NCBI GenBank assembly: GCA_038213835.1
Contig: JBBQSN010000151.1
Coordinates: 1-8,157 of the forward strand
From: JBBQSN01 sp038213835
GTDB lineage: Bacteria; Actinomycetota; Actinomycetes; Actinomycetales; CAWJMD01
Reading direction: 5' to 3'
DNA: 8,157 nucleotides
A model generated the notes under the pieces. It worked only from the letters and a program-made list of their open reading frames with translations, did no database searches and was not told the origin of the DNA. The position numbers and the translations under genes are program-made. Shown here piece by piece: positions 1 through 7,300 of this stretch. Each line of letters starts with the position of its first letter. Position 1 is the first letter of the stretch.

Positions 1-108
1 GCTCCGCCTGTCTCCCGGGCAAGCCACCCCGTCGTGCCCGACGCTGCTCCCGACCTCCTCCGAACGTCCCTGTCCGACCACCCGCACGCGACCTGGGAGA
101 TCCCATGA
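1..108 (+). CDS. 3-hydroxyisobutyrate dehydrogenase-like oxidoreductase, C-terminal end (partial)
   Basis: The reading frame is open from base 1 and ends at the TGA at 106-108. It encodes the last 35 residues, a proline- and alanine-rich tail ending in TWEIP. The tail alone has no diagnostic motif. The identity comes from the second copy of the same segment at 537-644, where the identical tail (one residue different, Ser here for Phe there) follows a recognisable HIBADH-type C-terminal helical domain. The gene must therefore start outside the window on the left and is probably the full-length parent of the duplicated fragment. Such enzymes oxidise beta-hydroxyacids with NAD(P) in the cytosol. 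The stop overlaps the next start as ATGA, which suggests translational coupling. The specific substrate cannot be told from this fragment. Confidence 0.6.
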   Translation, partial: APPVSRASHPVVPDAAPDLLRTSLSDHPHATWEIP

Positions 109-272
109 CCGAGAGCGTCACCATCCTGTACACCGCCCGCGCCACGGCAGCGGGTGACGGCCGCAAGGGCGCCGTCACCAGCTCCGACGGCCTGCTCGAC
201 CTCGGACTCGCCCTTCCCGTCGAGATGGGCGGACCTGGTGGCAGGACCAACCCGGAGCAGCTGTTCGCCGCC
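1..272 (+). repeat. Tandem duplication, copy 1 (visible part)
   Basis: Bases 1-272 match 537-808 with no gaps and a constant offset of 536 bases. By eye there are 6 mismatches in 272 positions: one in the oxidoreductase tail and five in the ohr part. The match spans the end of the HIBADH-like gene, the ATGA overlap and the first 56 codons of ohr, and stops abruptly after the bases GCCGCC at 267-272. This copy presumably extends leftward beyond the window. Confidence 0.93.
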
Positions 273-644
273 AACCTCCAGCTCGTGGCGGAGGCTGTCA
301 CCCTCGGTGGACAGCTCGGTGTCGAGTCGCAGGTGCTCCTGACCCTGCTCCAGCGGTGCAGCGGCGGGAGCCAGGGGGCGGCCACCGCTCTGCGCTTCCC
401 CACCACGGGCTCGCTCGGCGACACGGTCGGGCCGTTCCTGCGCAAGGACCTCGCCGCGTGCTGTGAGGTCTCTGCCGCGCTCGGAGCAGACCCAGGACTC
501 CTGCTCGAGGTGGCCCGGCGGGGCCCGCTCGACCTCGCTCCGCCTGTCTCCCGGGCAAGCCACCCCGTCGTGCCCGACGCTGCTCCCGACCTCCTCCGAA
601 CGTCCCTGTTCGACCACCCGCACGCGACCTGGGAGATCCCATGA
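105..644 (+). CDS. Chimeric ORF: Ohr N-terminus fused to HIBADH-like C-terminal domain
   Basis: A 179-residue open frame. Residues 1-56 are nearly identical to the N-terminus of the intact Ohr encoded just downstream, including the conserved Arg20 (GDGRKG) and Glu51 (NPEQLFAA). At residue 57 the sequence switches to the C-terminal helical domain of the HIBADH/6-phosphogluconate-dehydrogenase-like family (NLQLVAEA, LGVESQVLL, FLRKDLA) and its tail. Both Ohr cysteines are lost, as is the NAD-binding Rossmann domain of the dehydrogenase, so neither parental activity is expected. The frame is nevertheless uninterrupted. It carries a plausible ribosome site (GGGAG a few bases before the ATG), overlaps the upstream stop as ATGA, and its own stop overlaps the ohr start in the same way. 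It is best read as the product of a tandem duplication. Translation may mainly serve coupling to the real ohr. It may also be called a pseudogene. Confidence 0.85.
   Translation: MTESVTILYTARATAAGDGRKGAVTSSDGLLDLGLALPVEMGGPGGRTNPEQLFAANLQLVAEAVTLGGQLGVESQVLLTLLQRCSGGSQGAATALRFPTTGSLGDTVGPFLRKDLAACCEVSAALGADPGLLLEVARRGPLDLAPPVSRASHPVVPDAAPDLLRTSLFDHPHATWEIP
273..536 (+). other. Duplicated fragment encoding HIBADH-like C-terminal helical domain
   Basis: Together with 537-640 this encodes residues 57-179 of the chimera. Recognisable family features in order are the start of the helical dimerisation domain (NLQLVAEAVTLGGQLGVE), where in the family the catalytic Lys lies just upstream; the leucine-rich helix followed by SGGSQG; and the FLRKDLA motif that matches the family's lysine-aspartate segment near the active site. 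The catalytic Lys and the Rossmann domain are missing because the breakpoint falls inside the gene. The tandem-duplication model predicts that a near-identical copy lies immediately left of the window. Confidence 0.7.
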
Positions 645-808
645 CCGAGACCGTCACCGTCCTGTACACCGCCCGCGCCACGGCAGCGGGTGACGGCCGC
701 AAGGGCGCCGTCACCAGCTCCGACGGCCTGCTCGACCTCGGACTCGCCCTCCCCATCGAGATGGGCGGACCCGGTGGCAGGACCAACCCGGAGCAGCTGT
801 TCGCCGCC
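537..808 (+). repeat. Tandem duplication, copy 2 (matching part)
   Basis: This is the second occurrence of bases 1-272, offset 536. The inferred full repeat unit is 273-808: HIBADH 3' part followed by ohr codons 1-56. After the GCCGCC at 803-808 this copy continues into genuine ohr sequence (GYAACFHSAL), whereas copy 1 jumps to HIBADH sequence. That places the duplication junction at 272/273. Confidence 0.93.
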
Positions 809-1078
809 GGCTACGCGGCCTGCTTCCACTCGGCGCTGAAGGTGGTCGCCAAGGGCGCCGGCGCCGACGCGACCGGGTCCACCGTGGCTGCCGCCGTCGG
901 CATCGGCAAGCAGGGGGCGGGTTACGGCCTCGTCGTCGAGCTCGTCGTGGACCTGCCGTCCGTGCCCACCCCGCGGGCGCGCGAGCTGGTCGACACGGCT
1001 CACCAGGTCTGTCCGTACTCCAACGCGACGCGCGGCAACGTCGAGGTCACCCTCACCCTCGCCGGCTGCGAGGCCTGA
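641..1078 (+). CDS. ohr: Organic hydroperoxide resistance protein Ohr (OsmC/Ohr family)
   Basis: A 145-residue protein, the usual Ohr length. Ohr is a cytosolic thiol peroxidase that reduces organic and fatty-acid hydroperoxides, normally recycled by lipoylated proteins. The two reactive cysteines are visible at Cys61 (GYAACFHSAL) and Cys124 (VCPYSNATRGNVEV), together with the conserved Arg20 and Glu51 that organise the active site in this family. The VCPYSNAT motif separates Ohr from OsmC paralogues. The start at 641 is supported by a GGGAG sequence just upstream, by the ATGA overlap with the preceding frame, and by family length. The gene is intact even though its first 56 codons also occur in the upstream chimera. 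No MarR-type OhrR regulator gene is visible nearby, so its control is unclear. Expression probably comes from the upstream promoter of the operon. Confidence 0.95.
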   Translation: MTETVTVLYTARATAAGDGRKGAVTSSDGLLDLGLALPIEMGGPGGRTNPEQLFAAGYAACFHSALKVVAKGAGADATGSTVAAAVGIGKQGAGYGLVVELVVDLPSVPTPRARELVDTAHQVCPYSNATRGNVEVTLTLAGCEA

Positions 1079-1099
1079 GGTGTCCCGAGAAGCGCGAGC

Positions 1100-1666
1100 A
1101 TGACCTCCTACGTCTACCGCCCGCCGGAGGCACCGGTGTGCCTCGACCCGAAGCCACCGGCTGCGTCGGCGACGTCGCTGTCACGGATCATGACGCTGCA
1201 CGAGACGAACCTGCACGGCAACGTCCACGGCGGCGTGGTGCTGCACCTGGTCGACGAGCTCGGCGGTGCCGTCGCGGCCCGCCACAGCGGCGGTCGCGCG
1301 GTCACCGCCTCCATGGACGAGTTCCAGTTCCTCGTCCCGGTCCAGGTCGGTGACCTCGTACGGGCGGACAGCCACGTGAACTGGGCCGGGCGCACCTCGA
1401 TGGAGGTGGGTGTGCGGGTGCTCGCCGAGCGCTGGGACGACGCCAGCGCACCGCCTCGGCACGTCGCCTCGGCCTACCTGGTCTACGTGGCCCTGGACGA
1501 GCATGGCGCCCCGCGGCCGGTACCGCCGCTTCTCCCGGAGGGCCCGGACCAGCTCCGCCGGTTCCGCGAGGCCGAGATCCGCCGACAGGTGAGGCTGGCC
1601 CGGCGCGAGCAGATCCAGCGCCTGCGCGCCGAGCGCGAGGACCCACCCACCAGCGCCCCGGCCTGA
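1100..1666 (+). CDS. Acyl-CoA thioesterase, hotdog fold (YciA/ACOT-type)
   Basis: A 188-residue protein with a single hotdog domain at about residues 25-135 followed by an Arg/Glu-rich helical tail at about 150-180. Cytosolic enzymes of this group hydrolyse acyl-CoA to free acid and CoA. The signature is HETNLHGNVHGG followed by HLVDELGG. Asn37 and Asp52 correspond to the catalytic Asn and Asp of the YciA/BACH group, and Gly44-Gly45 sit at the start of the central helix. The later SMDEFQFLVPVQVGD and SAYLVYVALDE segments match the family's beta strands. The gene starts 21 bases after ohr, with a weak ribosome site (GAGAAG at 1087-1092), so it is likely in the same operon. The acyl chain preference cannot be read from sequence. 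Its stop is one base from the stop of the convergent crotonase gene. Confidence 0.9.
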   Translation: MTSYVYRPPEAPVCLDPKPPAASATSLSRIMTLHETNLHGNVHGGVVLHLVDELGGAVAARHSGGRAVTASMDEFQFLVPVQVGDLVRADSHVNWAGRTSMEVGVRVLAERWDDASAPPRHVASAYLVYVALDEHGAPRPVPPLLPEGPDQLRRFREAEIRRQVRLARREQIQRLRAEREDPPTSAPA

Positions 1667-1675
1667 CTCAGGCCG
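1659..1675. terminator. Small palindrome containing both convergent stop codons; possible bidirectional terminator
   Basis: The 17 bases read as a perfect inverted repeat of 8 bases around a single central C (CGGCCTGA-C-TCAGGCCG). The TGA of the thioesterase (1664-1666) and the TGA of the crotonase on the other strand (1668-1670) are the two symmetric halves. As RNA it could form a stem of about 7 bp with a 3-base loop from either strand. No T-tract follows on either side, so intrinsic termination is uncertain. Confidence 0.35.
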
Positions 1676-2723
1676 AGCGGACCTCGAGCGCGTCGACCAG
1701 GCCCCAGTCCTGGGCCGTCGCGGCGTCGAGCGCCTCGCCGCTGAGGGCCAGCCACGCCGTGCGCCACCGACCGATCCGCGCCGTCACCGAGACGCTGCCA
1801 CCGGCCCCCGGCACGAGCCCCATGGCCACCTCGGGGAGCCGGAACCGCGTGCCGGGGTCGGCGGTCACGTGCGCCGCGAACGCCGGCAGCTCCACGCCGG
1901 CGCCGACGCACTCGCCGTGGACGTGGGCGCGGGCCCGCGGTCCGAGCAGCGCGAGGCTCCGGCCCGGTGACCGCGCGACCCGGACGACCCAGGCCGTCGC
2001 CGGGTCGGCCGCGGAGCCGAACTCGTCGAGGTCACCGCCTGAGCTGAAGCTGGACCCCTCACCGGTGAGCTCGACCATGACTCGCGGATCGGCCAGCGCG
2101 ACGTCGAGGGCGTCGACGAGCGCCTCACGCATCGCGGCGTCGAAGGCGTTGCGGCGTCCAGCCCGGGCGAGCCGGACCTGGAGCCGGTGCCCCTCTCGCA
2201 CGAGGCGGACGCGATGGGGGTCGGACTGAAGGGGACGGGCCGGGCCGCGTGCGGCCAACCAGCGCTGGTGCTCGGGACCCGTGAGCAGCGTGCTGTAGGC
2301 GGATGCCTCGGCCTGGAGCCCCTCCGCCACCGGCAGGACGCTCGTCTGCCGGAGCAGGGCTCCGAGGACCAGCACAGCACGCGGGACGGCCGACGCCTGG
2401 GCCGCCAGCTGCCGCAGCGCTCCCTCGGGGCGAGAGACCGCGATCAAGGAGGGCCGGGTGGCGCAACCCGCAGGCACCAGGCTCAGGTCGAGCGCGTCCG
2501 CCAGCAGCTGCGCCGCGTCCGACGGCCGCCTTCGGGCGACGCCGACGACGAGGGCCTGCCGGGACGCCAGCACCCGGCGCAGAGCCGGGAGGTCGTCGAC
2601 GGACACGGCGGCGTCGAGGTCGAGCACGTGCAAGGCCCCGTGCACAGCGCCGCTGCCCGTCACCTCTGGGGCCATCGTCTCCGGCAGCAACGGGGCGCCG
2701 CGAAGCAGGTCCGCCGCCGTCAT
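1668..2723 (-). CDS. Enoyl-CoA hydratase/isomerase (crotonase) family protein with N-terminal extension
   Basis: A 351-residue protein. The C-terminal part, about residues 170-351, is a crotonase domain. It has an early RNAFD motif (about 191-195), an oxyanion-hole segment SSGGDLDEFG (about 227-236), GECVGAGVELP with a Glu at about 278, and PEVAMGLVPGAGG with a Glu at about 298. These two Glu match the catalytic pair of classical enoyl-CoA hydratase, so it is probably active on a CoA thioester. The first 165 residues or so lack these motifs, although SAYSTLLTGPEHQRWL resembles the late helices of a crotonase domain, so this part may be a degenerate first crotonase unit. It follows the amidohydrolase by 25 bases. 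Start: the ATG at 2723 has no clear ribosome site; the longer GTG at 2795 overlaps the upstream gene, and an ATG at 2675 preceded by GGAG is a shorter option. Confidence 0.85.
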   Translation of the reverse strand: MTAADLLRGAPLLPETMAPEVTGSGAVHGALHVLDLDAAVSVDDLPALRRVLASRQALVVGVARRRPSDAAQLLADALDLSLVPAGCATRPSLIAVSRPEGALRQLAAQASAVPRAVLVLGALLRQTSVLPVAEGLQAEASAYSTLLTGPEHQRWLAARGPARPLQSDPHRVRLVREGHRLQVRLARAGRRNAFDAAMREALVDALDVALADPRVMVELTGEGSSFSSGGDLDEFGSAADPATAWVVRVARSPGRSLALLGPRARAHVHGECVGAGVELPAFAAHVTADPGTRFRLPEVAMGLVPGAGGSVSVTARIGRWRTAWLALSGEALDAATAQDWGLVDALEVRSA

Positions 2724-2748
2724 CACGGCAGGACGGTACCCAGGCCCG

Positions 2749-4116
2749 TCACCGCGCGGCGACGACGAGCCGCACCAGGTCGCGCGACGGCGCACGCAGC
2801 ACTTCCACGAGCGGCCGGTGCAGCAGCACCAGGTCCGCCGTCGCGCCCACCTCGACGCGTCGGGCGGGTCCGCCAGGCCAGTCGAGCGGGGACAGCAGGC
2901 CGTCCAGCGCGAGCGCCGGTGGGACGCGCTCCTCGGGCCGCAGGACGGTCCCGCTCGGCGTGCACCGCTCCACCGCCTGCCGGAGGACCAGCCACGGGTC
3001 GAGCGGCCCGTACGGCGCGTCAGAGGACGCCGCGACCGGAACGCCCGCTGCGGCGAGCGAGGCGTAGGGCCACAGGTCCGCGCGGTCGTCAGGCGCGACG
3101 TCGCGCAGGTAGTCGTCCCCGCGCGCCGCCGCCATCGCCGGCTGGGTCACCACGGCCAGGCCCAGCGACCTGATCGTCTCGACGAGCTCGGGGGGCACGA
3201 CCGCGGCGTGCTCCAGCCGGTCCCCCGCGAGCGTGCCGGTGTCGGCGAGGACCGACAGGACGGTGACGAGCGACGCGCGGGTCACCGTGTGCACGGCAAC
3301 GGCCCGACCGGCGGCATGACTCGTCTGGACGGTGGTGCGCAGCGCCTGCCAGTCGAGGTCGTGCTCGTCGCCGAGCAGGATCTTGCGCGGTCCCGGGGAC
3401 ACTGATCGGGAGCGCGTGCGCCAGCCGTCCGGAGATCCCATCAGCCGCACCACCTGGGGCAGGCCGGCTGCGGCGATCTGGTCCGCCGCCGCCACGGCGA
3501 GGTCGGGGGTGGCGTCGGAGACGCCCAGGACGCCGAGCTCCGCCAGCTCCTGCCCGAGCAACCGCAGGTCGGGCCAGTCGTCGTCACCCGCGGCGGGCCG
3601 CAGCGCCGGGTCGTCCCGCCACAGCCGGCCATCGCTCTCGGGCGCGAGCCCCCGCTCCCGCAGGGCGGCGGCGTTGAGCGTCCACTGACCACCGCTGCGG
3701 TGCTGCACCCTCGCTGGACGGTCGGGCACGAGCTCGTCCAGCAGCGCCCGGTCGAGCGGACCGGCGACGCTCTCGTGGTAGCCGGTGCCCCGGATGCCCC
3801 GTCCGGCGGGGGCGGCGCGCAGGGCCGCACCGAGGGCGTGGCGGTCGGCCACGTCCGGCGGGCCGCAGGGGACCGATCCGGCCGCGGCCGCCGTCGCGAG
3901 CAGGTGCAGGTGGTGGTCGTGCAGACCGGGCAGGAGGGCCCCGCCAGCGCCCAGTCGCACCTCGATGCCCCGGGTGGGCGGCAGTCGGTCGCGGATGGCG
4001 ACGACGCGACCCGCGCGCACCGACACCGAGGTGAGCCTTCCGCGCACCTCGACGTCGACGAGGTCGAGGTCGGGCCGGCGGAGGACCTCGCTCACCAGGG
4101 TCGGGGCGGTGGGCAC
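2749..4116 (-). CDS. Amidohydrolase family protein, YtcJ-like (Amidohydro_3)
   Basis: A 455-residue metal-dependent hydrolase. Order of features: a beta-rich N-terminal piece at 20-60; LLPGLHDHHLHL with the metal-binding His69 and His71; HRSGGQWTLNAAAL at about 139-152, typical of YtcJ-like members; RKILLGDEHD with Lys245; AVAVHTVTR with His276; RLEHAAVVPPE with His303; VVTQPAM; SSDAPYGPLDPW with the catalytic Asp366; and a C-terminal return to the beta domain (VEVGATADLVLL). The protein appears shorter than many YtcJ-like enzymes, which often exceed 500 residues. No signal peptide is seen, so it is cytosolic. The reaction is hydrolysis of a C-N or similar bond, and the substrate is not predictable. 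The start is the GTG at 4116, with GGGG about 8 bases upstream. It lies 40 bases after the small ORF and 25 bases before the crotonase gene, probably co-transcribed. Confidence 0.85.
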   Translation of the reverse strand: MPTAPTLVSEVLRRPDLDLVDVEVRGRLTSVSVRAGRVVAIRDRLPPTRGIEVRLGAGGALLPGLHDHHLHLLATAAAAGSVPCGPPDVADRHALGAALRAAPAGRGIRGTGYHESVAGPLDRALLDELVPDRPARVQHRSGGQWTLNAAALRERGLAPESDGRLWRDDPALRPAAGDDDWPDLRLLGQELAELGVLGVSDATPDLAVAAADQIAAAGLPQVVRLMGSPDGWRTRSRSVSPGPRKILLGDEHDLDWQALRTTVQTSHAAGRAVAVHTVTRASLVTVLSVLADTGTLAGDRLEHAAVVPPELVETIRSLGLAVVTQPAMAAARGDDYLRDVAPDDRADLWPYASLAAAGVPVAASSDAPYGPLDPWLVLRQAVERCTPSGTVLRPEERVPPALALDGLLSPLDWPGGPARRVEVGATADLVLLHRPLVEVLRAPSRDLVRLVVAAR

Positions 4117-4156
4117 CTCGCGGCCCCGGCACGTCCCCGGGACCGCGGCACACGGG

Positions 4157-4309
4157 TCACGCGCAACGCATCCCGTCGCGTTCCGCGCGGTAGGTGTTGA
4201 CGCAGAGCTTGAGGATCAGCTCCTCCTCGTCCGGTGTCAGCACGACACCTTGTGCCTGGAGCTCCTCGGCGAACACGACTTGCAGCTGCTGAACCTCGAC
4301 CGCTTCCAC
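4157..4309 (-). CDS. Small hypothetical protein, 50 aa
   Basis: I do not recognise this protein. The frame runs from a GTG at 4309 to a TGA at 4157-4159. A strong AGGAGG (plus-strand CCTCCT at 4314-4319) lies four bases upstream of the GTG and favours this start over an in-frame ATG at 4333, which would give 58 aa and has no clear ribosome site. The peptide begins MEAVEVQQLQVVFAEELQAQ and continues with an acidic LTPDEEELILKLC stretch and a NTYRAERDG segment. It looks mostly helical, with no membrane segment, and has two Cys (positions 36 and 49). Most codons end in G or C, but about nine of fifty end in A or T, more than in the neighbouring genes. It sits in the gap between the oxidoreductase and the amidohydrolase in the same orientation, so it is likely part of that transcription unit. 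Confidence 0.6.
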   Translation of the reverse strand: MEAVEVQQLQVVFAEELQAQGVVLTPDEEELILKLCVNTYRAERDGMRCA

Positions 4310-4390
4310 GACGCCTCCTGGGGATCCGTCCATGTCCGTACGGTAGGGCCCCGGGAGCCGTTTGGCTAGACACTCAGAGCAGAAAGTGCC

Positions 4391-7300
4391 TCATGTGCCC
4401 GCAGAAGTCGTCTGGCCGAGCTGGGCGACCACCTGCGGGCCGAGCGGCACCCCGAGCTCCGCGCGGCGGGCCCGGTAGCGCTCGATGCTGGCCAGCTTCA
4501 CGCCCTCGTAGCCCCGGACCAGCTCGGCGGCGTCGGCCACCTGCACCGCGGTGTCGTAGGCCGCCGAGGTGAGCAGGTCGGCGAGCCGGTCCACGACCTG
4601 GACGTACTCCTGAGCGAGGGCGCGCTCCAGCCGCCGGACGTGGGCGTAGCCGAAGGGGTCCAGCGGGGTGCCGCGCAGCCGCCGGCCGTGGGCCAGCGCC
4701 CTCATCACCGGCCGGAAGGACGGGCCGAGCTTCAGCTTGTCCTTCATGCCGGCTGAGCGCAGCGCCGGTGGGTGGAGGTTGTACGTCGCCCCGGTCGCGC
4801 CCGGGACCTGCGCCAGCACGTCGGCCTCCAGTGCCGGGTCGGTCAGCAGGCGGGCGACCTCGTACTCGTCCTTGTAGGCCGCGAGCCGGTGCGCACCGCG
4901 GGCCACGGCCTCGCTGAGCTCCGTGCGGTCGCCGAGCCGGCGCTCGGCGAGCCACACGCGCTCGACGAGGGCGACGTAGTGCCGCGCAGCCCGGTCGCCG
5001 CTGTGGTCACGCATGCCGGCCGCCCGGACGGACGCCAGGCGGCGGGTCTCCCCCGCCAGGGCGCGACCGACCAGGAACGCGCTGCCGTCGGGCTCGGGCC
5101 GCACGCGCACGGTGCCAGAGACCGCGGTGGCGTACTCCTGCGGCAGCGCCACGCTCGCCCGCCCCCAGCGGAAGGCCGCGGTGTTGGCCTCCACGGCGAC
5201 GCCGTTCAGCTCGATCGCCCGCTCCAGGCTGGCCGCCGACATCGGCAGCGCCCCCGCCTGGTAGGCCGCGCCGACGACGACGAGGTTGGCGACGTCGGTC
5301 GACCCGAACAGCGCCTCCGCGGCCGCCAGCGCGTCCAGGACGTTTACCGCGCGCGCCGCCGCGGAGATGCTGCCGACCATGGACGCCTCGTCGGGGTAGC
5401 GGACCTGAGGGTCGTAGACCATGTCACCGGTCGCGGTGCGGCTGGTCGACGCGACCACCGTCGTGCGGCTCGGCGAGCACAGCGCGAGGTTCCGCGCCTC
5501 GGCGACGACCATGAGGTCGAAGGCGAGCACGACGTCGGCGGTGCCGGCGCTCAGCCGGTTGGCCGGTTCGGCGTCCTCGCGCGACAGCCGCAGGTGCGAG
5601 GTGACCGGGCCGGCCTTCTGCGACAGGCCCGTCTGGTCGAGCCCTGCGGTGCGCAACCCCTCGAGCAGCCCTGCGGTGGCGAGCACGGCGTTGACCGTGA
5701 CGATGCCGGTGCCGCCGATCCCGGCGAGGAACACGTCGTACGTGGGCGACGGGATCGGCAGCGACGGCTCCGGCGAGGTCGGAGCCACCGGTCGCGCTTG
5801 CGCCGTGCGCGGCGTCCCCGGTGCGAGCTCGACGGTGATGAAGGACGGGCAGTCGCCCTGCAGGCAGCTGTAGTCGGTGTTGCACGAGGTCTGGTCGATC
5901 CGGGTCTTGCGGCCGAGCTCGGTGTCGACGGGCTGCACGGACAGGCAGTTGCTCTTCACCCCGCAGTCACCGCAGCCCTCGCAGACCGCCTCGTTGATGA
6001 CGACCCGCTTCGTGCGCACCTCGAGCTTTCCCCGCTTGCGCAGCCGGCGCGCCTCAGCCGCGCACTGCTGGTCGAAGACGAGGACGGTGACACCGGGCGT
6101 GTCGCGCAGGATCCGCTGCGCCTCGTCGAGCCGGTCTCGGTGCCAGACGGTCACGCCGGGGGCGAACTGCGCGCTCCTGCCGTAGCGGTCCGGCTCCTCG
6201 GCACAGACGATGATCTTCGCGACACCCTCCGCGTGGAGCTTGCGGGTCAGCTCCGGAACGCCCAGGCCACCCTCGGCGTGCTGCGCGCCGGTCATGGCGA
6301 CGACCTGGTTGAACAGCACCTTGTAGGTGATGTTCACGCCGGCGGCGACGCACGCCTGCACCGCGAGCTGACCGGAGTGGAAGTACGTGCCGTCTCCGAC
6401 GTTCTGGAAGATGTGCGGCACGTCGGTGAACGGCGCCTGGCCGATCCACTGCGCGCCCTCCCCGCCCATCTGCGTCAGGCCCGTGACCTGCGCGGTCTCG
6501 CGGGCCGACAGGGTCACCATGGTGTGGCACCCGATCCCTCCTCCGCCCAGCGAGCCCTCGGGCAGCACGGTGGAGCGGTTGTGCGGGCACCCGCTGCAGA
6601 AGTACGGCGTGCGCGCCGTCGAGCCGGTCGTCACGGGGGTGAGGGTGAGCTTCGGCAGCGGACGCGGGGGTGGCGGCACGAGGTCGACCCGACCCGTGAG
6701 CAAGCTGCGCAGCGGGGCCACCAGGCGGTCTGCGGTGAGCGCCCCGGTCGCGGGCACGAGCACCTCGCCCGACCGGCCCCGCTCGCCGAGCACCCGCGGC
6801 GCGGCGGTCGTCCCGTACAGCAGGTCGCGCACCTGCGTCTCGACGAAGGCCGTCTTCTCCTCGACGACGAGCAGCTCCTCGAGCCCGCGGGCGAACTGCC
6901 GCAGGAGCGCGCCGCCGAGCGGGTACGGCATGCCGATCCGCATCAGGCGGATGCCGGCGCGGTGCAGCGCGGCGTCGTCCAGGCCCAGATCCAGCAGCGC
7001 CTGCCGGACGGTGTCGTACTGGGCGCCGGGGGCCGCGATGCCGAGCCACGCGCTCTCGGGGTCGACCTCGACGGAGTCGAGCGGGTTGGCGACGCCGAAC
7101 GCCTGCACCATCTTCCAGCGCGGCCCGACGAGGTCGGCCTCAGCGAGCAGGCTGTCCGAGGGTGCGTGCAGGACTCGCTGCTGGTAGGACCAGGGGCGTC
7201 CGTCCCACTCGACCTCGGGCACGGTGATGTCGAGCGCGGCGAAGTCCGCGTCGACGGTGAACAGCCCGTCCGCGACGTCAGCGACCAACTTGATGCCGAC

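Noticed and set aside
298..786. Minus-strand open frame of 162 codons over the duplicated region
   Set aside because: It is Arg/Gly/Pro-rich and antisense to the chimera and ohr, both of which show recognisable protein motifs on the plus strand.
2724..2795. Extension of the crotonase start to the GTG at 2795
   Set aside because: It would overlap the end of the amidohydrolase by 47 bases and adds an Arg/Gly/Pro-rich stretch typical of translated off-frame sequence.
2187..3173. Long plus-strand open frames across the crotonase and amidohydrolase genes, including 2303-3067 and 2458-3405
   Set aside because: The translations are low-complexity Arg/Pro/Ala-rich text without motifs, and the minus-strand genes explain the region fully.
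4310..4390. Possible terminator after the oxidoreductase gene
   Set aside because: Only weak stems are visible (AGCC-aaac-GGCT and a 6-bp stem with a wobble pair), with no T-tract. This is insufficient to call a terminator.
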